This document shows positions 57,346-64,000 of a stretch of DNA of 64,000 bases, in pieces; within the stretch, counting starts at the first letter, position 1; the number at the start of each line of letters is the position of its first letter. The translations under genes were made by a program, and so were the position numbers. Below the pieces are notes generated by a model. That model worked only from the letters and a program-made list of their open reading frames with translations. It did no database searches and was not told the origin of the DNA. Source of the DNA: Nocardioides turkmenicus (GTDB lineage Bacteria > Actinomycetota > Actinomycetes > Propionibacteriales > Nocardioidaceae); contig NZ_JAALAA010000019.1 of NCBI RefSeq assembly GCF_011045035.1, positions 31,516 through 95,515 of the forward strand, read 5' to 3'.

Positions 57346-58776
57346 ATGAGCGTCACTGAGACCGGTTCGATGGACGGTCCGGGCGACTTCCCAGAGCCGC
57401 CGTTCGAGGAGTGGGGCGACGGCCCCGCGGCGTACGAACCGGGCAACGCCCCGCGCGCGGCCAACGACCGCACGCCGCCGCAGGACATGGCCGCCGAGCA
57501 GGCCGTCCTCGGCTCGATGCTGATCTCGAAGGACGCCATCGCTGACGTCTCCGAGACGCTGCGTGGCACCGACTTCTACCGCCCCTCCCACGAGTCGATC
57601 TACGACTCGATCCTCGATCTCTACAGCCGCGGCGAGCCGGCCGACATGGTCACGGTCGCCGACGACCTGCGCCGCAAGGGCGAGCTGGAGCGCATCGGCG
57701 GCGCTCCCTACCTGCACACGCTCGCCTCCAACGTGCCGATCGCCGCCAACGCGGCCTATTACGGCGAGATCGTCCGCGACAAGTCCGTCCTGCGCCGCTT
57801 GGTCGAGGCCGGCACCAAGATCGTCCAGATCGGCTACGCCGGCGAGGGCGAGGTCGACAACATCGTCGACGAGGCCCAGGCCGAGGTCTTCAAGCTCACC
57901 GACAAGCGCTCGGGTGAGGACTACTCCCCGCTCGCCGACATCATGGACGGCGTCCTCGACGAGATCGAGGCGATCTCCAACCGTGAGGCCGGGCTCTACG
58001 GCGTCCCCACAGGGTTCGCCGACTTCGACGAGCTCACCAACGGCTTCCACGCCGGACAGATGATCATCGTCGCGGCTCGACCCGCGATGGGTAAGTCGAC
58101 CCTGGCCCTCGACTTCTGCCGCGCGGCCTCGATCCACAACAACCTGACCAGCGTCTTCTTCAGCCTGGAGATGAGCCGCTCCGAGATCACCATGCGCCTC
58201 CTCTCCGCGGAGGCCAAGGTGCCGCTCAACCACATCCGCAACGGCAACATGTCCGACGACGACTGGAACAAGCTCGCCCGCAAGATGGGCGAGGTATCCA
58301 GCGCGCCGATGTTCATCGACGACAGCCCCAACATGACGATGATGGAGATCCGGAGCAAGGCGCGGCGGCTCAAGCAGCGCCACGATCTCCGGCTCATCGT
58401 CATCGACTACCTCCAGCTGATGAGTTCCGGCAAGAAGGTCGAGTCCCGTCAGCTCGAGGTCTCCGAGTTCTCCCGACAGATCAAGCTGCTGGCCAAGGAG
58501 CTGGAGGTCCCGATCATCGCGCTGTCCCAGCTCAACCGTGGTTCCGAGCAGCGCGCCGACAAGCGCCCGGCCGTCTCCGACCTCCGTGAGTCCGGATCGC
58601 TCGAGCAGGACGCCGACATGGTCGTCCTCCTCCACCGCGACGACGTCTACGAGAAGGAGTCGACCCGCCCCGGCGAGGCCGACGTCATCATCGCCAAGCA
58701 CCGCAACGGCCCCACCCGCGACCTCGTCGTCGCGTTCCAGGGCCACTACAGCCGCTTCGTCGACATGGCCCACTGA
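57346..58776 (+). CDS. dnaB: Replicative DNA helicase
   Basis: Hexameric 5'-3' helicase at the replication fork. The 476-residue product has the N-terminal domain (PPQDMAAEQAVLGSMLISKDAI, residues about 45-150), a linker, and the RecA-like domain with Walker A ARPAMGKST, VFFSLEMSRSEITMRLL and Walker B LIVIDYLQLM, ending FVDMAH. No intein, unlike some actinobacterial DnaB. ATG with GGAGGGGCAAGGG upstream. Transcription may respond to DnaA through the upstream boxes. Confidence 0.96.
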   Translation: MSVTETGSMDGPGDFPEPPFEEWGDGPAAYEPGNAPRAANDRTPPQDMAAEQAVLGSMLISKDAIADVSETLRGTDFYRPSHESIYDSILDLYSRGEPADMVTVADDLRRKGELERIGGAPYLHTLASNVPIAANAAYYGEIVRDKSVLRRLVEAGTKIVQIGYAGEGEVDNIVDEAQAEVFKLTDKRSGEDYSPLADIMDGVLDEIEAISNREAGLYGVPTGFADFDELTNGFHAGQMIIVAARPAMGKSTLALDFCRAASIHNNLTSVFFSLEMSRSEITMRLLSAEAKVPLNHIRNGNMSDDDWNKLARKMGEVSSAPMFIDDSPNMTMMEIRSKARRLKQRHDLRLIVIDYLQLMSSGKKVESRQLEVSEFSRQIKLLAKELEVPIIALSQLNRGSEQRADKRPAVSDLRESGSLEQDADMVVLLHRDDVYEKESTRPGEADVIIAKHRNGPTRDLVVAFQGHYSRFVDMAH

Positions 58777-58842
58777 CTCCCAAGCGGCGGCTGCCGTCGA
58801 GTGTGGCGGCGGCTCAACGAGGAATCAGCCCTTCGACGTGAT

Positions 58843-58878
58843 GAACCGGCCCGGGTGCCCCGCGGCCCGGGCCGGTTC
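58843..58878. terminator. Bidirectional terminator after dnaB
   Basis: Stem 58843-58855 with 58866-58878 (13 bp), loop of 10 bases, between convergent dnaB and sortase genes. Confidence 0.75.
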
Positions 58879-58898
58879 GTCTGGGGAGGGTGCGCCGG

Positions 58899-59567
58899 TC
58901 AGGCGTCGTTGAGTGGCCGTTCGAGCTTGGCGAAGACCACCAGGTTCCTCTGGTATCCGCCCCGGTCCTGGTTATAGCCGCCCCCGCAGGTGATCAGCCG
59001 CAGCCCGGCGTACCGAATGGGGCCGTAGACCTCTTTGGTGGGGAACCGGCTCTTGCGGACCAGACGCACCTTGGTGACGGTGAAGACCGCGAGCTGACCG
59101 TCGGCGCGGTGTACGCGGATGGTGTCGCCCTTGTCGAGCTCACGGAGCCGGTAGAAGACCGCTGGCCCCTCGGTAGTGTCGACGTGACCGGCGATCACCG
59201 AGGGACCGATGTCGCCGGGTATGGGGGAATAGCGGTACCAGCCCGGCCGGTCGGCCTGCGCCATGGTCGGGACCTGCAGCTGCTTGTGCTTGTCCAACCC
59301 GAGGCGGAGCAGCCGCTGGTCGATCCCGATCGCCGGGATCTCCAGCCTGACCGGAGCGTCTTCGTCCACCCCTTCCCGAGACAGGTACGCCGGGTGTGTC
59401 TCGGGCACGCGCGGGTCGGTCGCGCGGGGGGCGGCCGGACCGGACGGTCCCTCTCCGGGGCCAGTGCCGAGCCCGATCGCCAGGCCGGCGGTGATGAGAA
59501 GGACGGAGCACGCCAGGCCGAGGTAGGCGAGCAGACCTCGGCCCGGCGCCGGCGCTGGGGTGTTCAT
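58899..59567 (-). CDS. srtF: Class F sortase
   Basis: Transpeptidase that anchors proteins to the cell wall. The 222-residue product has an N-terminal membrane helix (LLAYLGLACSVLLITAGLAIGLG), a Pro/Gly linker, and the sortase core with the catalytic His in VIAGHVDT, Cys in LRLITCGGGYN and Arg in GGYQRNLVV. Length fits class F. It overlaps the preceding gene (catalytically dead relative) by one base. It is the last gene of the surface-protein operon. Confidence 0.93.
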   Translation of the reverse strand: MNTPAPAPGRGLLAYLGLACSVLLITAGLAIGLGTGPGEGPSGPAAPRATDPRVPETHPAYLSREGVDEDAPVRLEIPAIGIDQRLLRLGLDKHKQLQVPTMAQADRPGWYRYSPIPGDIGPSVIAGHVDTTEGPAVFYRLRELDKGDTIRVHRADGQLAVFTVTKVRLVRKSRFPTKEVYGPIRYAGLRLITCGGGYNQDRGGYQRNLVVFAKLERPLNDA

Positions 59568-60889
59568 CAGCTCTGCTGCTTGGGCTGGAGCAGCTGGACC
59601 GCGGTGCCGTAGACGATCACGTTCTTGCCCTTCGTCTTGCCCTTGGTCGGCGTGAAGCCGATCAGTCGCAGCTGCGGGTCATCGGTCATGCCGTACACGG
59701 CCTGCGAGGGGAACTGGTCGACCGAGACCGTCTGGACCTTCTTGACCCGGAACTGGATGGTGGTCGAGTCCATCCTGGTGACCAGAACAGTGTCGCCCTT
59801 CACCAGCTCACCGAGCTGAGCGAAGATCGCGTGGTGGCCCTGCATCGCTCCCACGATGACTCCGGGCCCGGCCTGGCCGGGCGCTGCCGCCTGTTGGTAC
59901 CAGCCTGCCTCGGTGCTCTTCTTCGGCGTCTGCAAGGTGCCGGACTCGCTCAGTCCGACGGCCCCGAGCTTCGTCTGCATCTCCAGACGTGGGACGGTGA
60001 GGGCGTAGGGGACCACGCTCGCGTTCTTGTTCCAGGTCTTGTACGCCTTGTGGTCGCTCGGCACGGTCCAGCCCACCGGCTGGGATGCCTGTGGCTTGTG
60101 TTCCTGGTGGGCGGGAGGTGAGGACGGCTTCGGTGTCGGTGTGCTCGACGGCGTCGACGGGATGGCAGAGGGCTTGTCGACGGCAGCCGTCGGGGCGCGA
60201 TGGTTCGTGCCCAGATTGGTCACGGCGAGCATCCCGACGACGGCGGCGACGGTGACTGCGGCGGCCAGGCGGGCGCCGCGCCCGAAGACCAGCTGTTTGT
60301 GCGGCCGGCTCGAGTTCTTCGGGCGCGACTTCCTGACCGGGGTCGGCTTGCGGACACGTTCAGGTTTGGGCTCCCGCTCGTTGGTGAACATCCCCTCGAG
60401 GGGTGATTCGGAGACCTGCGCCGACACCGGTGTCGGCACAGCGGCCGGCGTGGGAGCGGGCAGCAGCGTGGTGGCTGGGCGGCGCTCGAGCAGCCGGGCG
60501 CCGTGGAACCGCCACGCGGGGGCGATCACCTTGAGCGGACCCTGCTGGATCGCCCAGATCGCGACCCAGAGCAGGCCGACGTGGAGGGCGAACGTGCCTG
60601 CGGACGGCCGTGTCCCGAAGGCGCCCAGCACGGTCCACAGGCCCAGCCCCTCGGGCACTCCCGAGAGGAGCCCGAAGAGGCTGGGCCAGTCCTTGTCCCA
60701 GCGCAGCTGTTGGAGCGCGTGGTAGACCAGCTCCCAGCCGAGGCCGAGAACGGACATGATCAGCACGGTGAGCAGGCCGCCCACCAGCGTGATCCCAGGC
60801 AGGAGCGCCAGCAGCAGCGTGAGCGGCACGGCGACCAGGGCCATGAGGGCCACTCGTGTCTGTAGCCGGCCCGAGAGCGTCGGCGTCAT
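59567..60889 (-). CDS. Multi-pass membrane protein with catalytically dead sortase domain
   Basis: A 440-residue protein with four N-terminal membrane helices (about 12-125), a basic cytoplasmic part (KPERVRKPTPVRKSRPKNSS), a fifth helix (LAAAVTVAAVVGMLAVTNL), a Pro/Thr linker and a C-terminal sortase-like domain (about 300-440). Compared with the next gene, all three catalytic residues are lost: GAMQG replaces AGHVD, RLIGFTPTKG replaces RLITCGGG, and GKNVIVYG lacks the Arg. The fold words WYQQAA and LGELVKGDTVLV remain. It may be a scaffold or regulator for the true sortase. ATG at 60889 overlaps the FAD protein stop. Confidence 0.88.
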   Translation of the reverse strand: MTPTLSGRLQTRVALMALVAVPLTLLLALLPGITLVGGLLTVLIMSVLGLGWELVYHALQQLRWDKDWPSLFGLLSGVPEGLGLWTVLGAFGTRPSAGTFALHVGLLWVAIWAIQQGPLKVIAPAWRFHGARLLERRPATTLLPAPTPAAVPTPVSAQVSESPLEGMFTNEREPKPERVRKPTPVRKSRPKNSSRPHKQLVFGRGARLAAAVTVAAVVGMLAVTNLGTNHRAPTAAVDKPSAIPSTPSSTPTPKPSSPPAHQEHKPQASQPVGWTVPSDHKAYKTWNKNASVVPYALTVPRLEMQTKLGAVGLSESGTLQTPKKSTEAGWYQQAAAPGQAGPGVIVGAMQGHHAIFAQLGELVKGDTVLVTRMDSTTIQFRVKKVQTVSVDQFPSQAVYGMTDDPQLRLIGFTPTKGKTKGKNVIVYGTAVQLLQPKQQS

Positions 60890-62391
60890 AGCGATTTCCT
60901 TCCCATCCACTTCCACCACTGGCGTACGGAGCGCGCCGGGGTGAGTCGCTTGCCCAGGCCGTGGTCGGCGAGGACGTCGGCGATGCTGAGGGCGGCGCTC
61001 TGCAGTCCGAGGAACGAGTCCACCGGTGCCAGCGGGCCGCCGCGTGCGTTCATCCCCGAGGCGAAGATCGCCCCGGACTGGTTCTCGGAGTGGCTCTCGG
61101 AGCCGACGACCATGAAGTTGTCGTCGACTCGGAGGCAGCCGAGGTCGTTGACGTCGGCGATGCCTTGCTCGACCAGGTCGTGGATCAGGGGGTGGTTCTC
61201 CGCCTGCTGGTCCATCCCGGTGGCATCGATGACGTAGTCGACATCGAGCTGGTAGGTCTCCTTGTTGGCGAGCCGGATCTTCGCCCTGACCTGGTCCTTC
61301 CCATCGCGCTGCAGGGCGACGAACTCGTGAACCTCGCCGGCCAGGGCGTCGTACCAGCCTTCGGCACGGGCCTCGCGCAGCGGCCTGGCCCACTCGGTCC
61401 GGTAGGGAGTCGAGGTGGCGCCGAGCTTTCGGGACAGCGCGATCCGGTCGCTCTCGTCGCGCCGCTTCATCGTGTCGCGGAGCTGTCCGCCGTAGGCGGC
61501 CTTGGGGTAGTCGTAGGGCTGGTGGGCGTACCCGTAGCCCGCGTCCCTGCGCCCGAGGAGCGGCCCGGTCGGCTGGTCGTGGTAGTGCCGGAAGAGCTGC
61601 CAGATGTGTATGTCCTGGCCGGATCGTTCGCGGTCCTCGAGCAGCCGCTGGATCACCCTCGAGGACGCGATCCCGGAGCCGCGTACCAGCACCGAGCCGC
61701 CGTGCTCGGCGAGCTGGTCGTAGACCTCGGAGTGCTGTTCGTAGGCATGCACCAGCCGCTGTGGGTAAGGGTGCTTGAGGCGGAAGCTGACCGCCTCCGG
61801 GGTGAGCTTCGGGCCGAAGGGGCCGATGGCGAGATGTACGTAGTCGCACACCAGCGCCAGGTCTCGTCGGTTGCCGCGGCGCCGGACGATGACCACGTAG
61901 CCCCCGTCGGGTTGCCGCTGCACGCGCAGGGCCATGCCGCGTACGGTCATGTGGTTCCAGCCGATCCGCGCAGACTCCTCCTTGACGGCATGCTGGACCA
62001 GGCCGACGGTCGGTGCGTAGGGCTGGGCCAGGACCGGCTCGACGAGCGAGCGGAGCATCAGGCTGGGGCGCTTCGTCTCGCGCGCCTCGCGGGCGGCGTA
62101 GCCGGGGAAGCCCCAGAGATTGTCGATGCGTGCCGAGGAGTCGGAGCGGAGCCGGTCGCGCGGACCCATGCCGGAGTCGCGGCAGGCGTCGGCGAAGGCC
62201 TGTTCAGGCTGCCGGTGCAGCGAGACGACCCGGATGTCGTCGGCGCTGACGCCGCCGATCCGGAGCCGGTCGACCAGAGCGAAGGATCCCAGGCCGCCTC
62301 CGATCGACACGATCGGCACGTGCTGGAACTCCATGTCCTTCAACAGGTCGTCGGGGCTGTGTGTGGGCAGATCGTTCTGCGTAGTGGTCAT
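60886..62391 (-). CDS. FAD/NAD(P)-binding oxidoreductase of surface-protein operon
   Basis: A 501-residue flavoprotein-like enzyme. The N-terminal dinucleotide motif is IVSIGGGLGSFALVDRL (about 26-42), with a second region SVLVRGSGIASSRVIQRLL, and VDYVIDATGMDQQAEN and IFASGMNARGGPLAP near the C-terminus, all typical of class B flavoprotein oxidoreductases. Substrate unknown. ATG at 62391 with CAGGAGCC upstream; the longer frame is rejected. Lies between the surface-protein gene and the dead sortase, overlapping the latter, so it may modify the surface protein or the wall. Confidence 0.85.
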   Translation of the reverse strand: MTTTQNDLPTHSPDDLLKDMEFQHVPIVSIGGGLGSFALVDRLRIGGVSADDIRVVSLHRQPEQAFADACRDSGMGPRDRLRSDSSARIDNLWGFPGYAAREARETKRPSLMLRSLVEPVLAQPYAPTVGLVQHAVKEESARIGWNHMTVRGMALRVQRQPDGGYVVIVRRRGNRRDLALVCDYVHLAIGPFGPKLTPEAVSFRLKHPYPQRLVHAYEQHSEVYDQLAEHGGSVLVRGSGIASSRVIQRLLEDRERSGQDIHIWQLFRHYHDQPTGPLLGRRDAGYGYAHQPYDYPKAAYGGQLRDTMKRRDESDRIALSRKLGATSTPYRTEWARPLREARAEGWYDALAGEVHEFVALQRDGKDQVRAKIRLANKETYQLDVDYVIDATGMDQQAENHPLIHDLVEQGIADVNDLGCLRVDDNFMVVGSESHSENQSGAIFASGMNARGGPLAPVDSFLGLQSAALSIADVLADHGLGKRLTPARSVRQWWKWMGRKSL

Positions 62392-62489
62392 CGGGGCTCC
62401 TGCAGGTTCGTGATGGAGCAGGGGATCGGGGCAGGTGGTGCGGCACGGCGGGTGAGCCGTACCGCACCACCTGGGTGGGCCGGTGAGCG

Positions 62490-64000
62490 TCAGCTCACGC
62501 GGCTCCGGAGGCGACTTGCTGCCGCCGCGGTGGCCAGCCCGAGGGCCAGCAGCCACAGCCAGTCAGCGTCGTTGTCGGAGGGGTTCTCGACGTGCGCCTT
62601 GGCAGCTGTGCCACCGCCGCCTGCACCGACACCCCCCATGGGTGTGACGAACACTCCGTTCGGAGCAGCACCGACGACGCCGGTGCTGTGGCCTCCGAGG
62701 TGGGTGCTGGTTGCGCCCAGGTCCCCGAAGCTCGTCGTGGCCGGAAGGCCCCCGAACTGAGTGCTGGTCGTCGGCATGTACATCCCCGAACCCGTGGTCG
62801 ACCCACCGGGGAAGTACACGGCCGGGCTCCCGGCCGTCGACGAACCGGGGTAGGTGACCCCGGCATGGCCGCCGGCGGTGTGGCCACCGCCACCGCTACC
62901 CGTCGGCATGGTCGACCCCGGCGTCGACCCGGAGGTCGACCCTCCGGTCGAGCCACCGGCCGTTCCATCGGTGGATCCGTCGGAACCCGTCGAGCCATCG
63001 GTCGAGCCATCGGTCGAGCCGCCGGTCGAGCCGCCAGTCGAGCCATCGGTCGAGCCATCGGTCGAATCACCGTCCGTCGTCGGCAAGGCAGTCGCTGAAC
63101 GCCCCACCAACGAGGTGACCGGGGCCAGCAGCGAATCCGTCGAGCCGAGCGCGCCCGTGACCGGCTCGACCAGGCGCGTCACCGCGGCCAGCGGGCTGGA
63201 CTCCGAGGACCCATCAGAGGAGCCCCCGGTCAGACCACCGGTGAGCCCGTCGGTCACACCCGTCAGGCCATCGGTCGAACCGCCGACGGAACCGTCAGCC
63301 GAGCCGTCGACCGGGGTCACGGTGCCGTCGGAGGACACCTTGTAGGTGGTGCCGTCGAGCTCGATGGTGAAGGAACCGTCGGCACCCGGGGTGACCTGGG
63401 GTGCGTTCGGCAGATCCGAACCTGAGGGGCTCGTGACCGAGCCGTCGGGCTGAATCTTGTAGGTGACGCCGTCGTAGACGATCGTGTAGGAACCGTCGGC
63501 ACCGCGGGTGACCTGCGGCAGTTCAGCACCACCGTCGGTCCCGTCATTGCCGTCGATGCCGCCGATGTCGTCGACCGGGGTCACCGTGCCGTCCGGAGAC
63601 ACCTCATAGCTGGCACCGTCGAACTCGATGGTGAAGGAACCGTCGGCACCCGGGGTGACCTGGGGTGCGTTCGGCAGATCCGAACCAGACGGGCTCGTGA
63701 CCGAGCCATCGGGCTGAACCTTGTAGGTGACACCGTCGTAGACGATGGTGAACGAACCATCGGCGCTCGGGGTGACCTGGGGTGCGGTGGGCAGAGCCGG
63801 AGCCGTCGGTGTGGTGACGGATCCGTCGGGCTGGACCTTGTACGTCACGCCGTTGAAGACGATCGTGTACGAGCCGTCCGCGCCCTTGGTGACCTGCGGC
63901 AGCTCAGCACCGTTGGTGCCGTTGACCGGGGTCACGGTGCCGTCGGAGGTCACCTTGTAGGTGGTGCCGTTGAGCACGATGGTGAAGGAACCATCGGCGC
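62490..64000 (-). CDS. Repeat-rich surface protein (5' end beyond window)
   Basis: At least 503 residues are encoded here; the N-terminus is outside the window. Repeats of about 40-45 residues, each with the core GADGSFTIxxDGxTYKVxPDGSVT (x variable), occur at least five times, followed by a Ser/Thr/Gly/Asp-rich stalk (DGSTDGSTGGSTGGS and the like), an LPATTS motif and finally a C-terminal membrane helix (WLWLLALGLATAAAASRL) with a basic end. Layout is that of a wall-anchored surface protein. The LPATT motif lies about 80 residues before the helix, not beside it, so the sorting signal is unusual. Probable substrate of the downstream sortase. Confidence 0.85.
   Translation of the reverse strand, partial: ADGSFTIVLNGTTYKVTSDGTVTPVNGTNGAELPQVTKGADGSYTIVFNGVTYKVQPDGSVTTPTAPALPTAPQVTPSADGSFTIVYDGVTYKVQPDGSVTSPSGSDLPNAPQVTPGADGSFTIEFDGASYEVSPDGTVTPVDDIGGIDGNDGTDGGAELPQVTRGADGSYTIVYDGVTYKIQPDGSVTSPSGSDLPNAPQVTPGADGSFTIELDGTTYKVSSDGTVTPVDGSADGSVGGSTDGLTGVTDGLTGGLTGGSSDGSSESSPLAAVTRLVEPVTGALGSTDSLLAPVTSLVGRSATALPTTDGDSTDGSTDGSTGGSTGGSTDGSTDGSTGSDGSTDGTAGGSTGGSTSGSTPGSTMPTGSGGGGHTAGGHAGVTYPGSSTAGSPAVYFPGGSTTGSGMYMPTTSTQFGGLPATTSFGDLGATSTHLGGHSTGVVGAAPNGVFVTPMGGVGAGGGGTAAKAHVENPSDNDADWLWLLALGLATAAAASRLRSRVS
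62940..63070 (-). repeat. Low-complexity Ser/Thr/Gly/Asp stalk repeat
   Basis: Short tandem words GGTCGAGCCATC and similar encode (D/G)GST units. Prone to length change by slippage. Confidence 0.85.

Noticed and set aside
57346..58776. Intein in DnaB
   Set aside because: The protein has normal length and uninterrupted Walker motifs.
62940..63070. GGTCGAGCC-rich words as copies of the 25-bp palindrome
   Set aside because: They are simple codon repeats for Gly-Ser-Thr-Asp and lack the TCGA-centred palindrome and paired arms.

Overview
The window is high-GC actinobacterial chromosome, most like Nocardioides or a close relative (order Propionibacteriales). This rests on the dnaA-dnaN-gnd-recF and rpmH-rnpA-yidD-yidC-jag-rsmG-parA-parB orders, frequent GTG starts, Ino1, CsoR-type copper control and DUF6049/MurJ neighbours. 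The genus is an inference. I saw no tRNA, rRNA, CRISPR array or insertion sequence.

1-16.6 kb is the replication origin and partition region. recF, gnd, dnaN and dnaA lie on the minus strand. A DnaA-box-rich oriC sits between dnaN and dnaA (4245-4852). rpmH, rnpA, yidD, yidC, jag, rsmG, parA and parB run the other way. Four good ParB sites (parS) lie at 9.5-12.3 kb. This part is peppered with about 25 copies of a 25-bp interrupted palindrome. They are densest (about ten in 700 bp) around a small GIY-YIG nuclease gene at 10767-11072, some lie inside recF, yidD and a TM2-domain gene, and I saw none from 16.7 to 64 kb.

16.6-38.9 kb is mostly envelope and housekeeping: a GNAT enzyme, thioredoxin and its reductase, a pseudokinase with MurJ and a DUF6049 protein, CCA transferase, a DUF2637-HTH protein, a MacB-like efflux set, Ino1 with a PadR regulator, a class A PBP with a GT-C-like membrane protein, and an alanine-racemase-like enzyme with a FemABX transferase.

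39.1-44.3 kb is a tight four-gene cassette: an ECF-type sigma factor, a 170-residue protein of unknown function, a cytosolic subtilase and a TPR-CHAT protease. It looks like a regulated proteolytic effector or defence system. 44.8-51.7 kb has an SGNH acyltransferase, endonuclease IV and a csoR-copZ-copA copper operon whose CopA carries an unusual C-terminal extracytoplasmic domain.

51.8-58.8 kb holds rpsF-ssb-rpsR-rplI, a few accessory genes and dnaB, the last preceded by a second dense DnaA-box cluster. 58.9-64 kb is a minus-strand surface-protein operon: a repeat-rich wall protein (cut by the window end), a flavoprotein, a sortase-like membrane protein lacking all catalytic residues, and an intact class F sortase.
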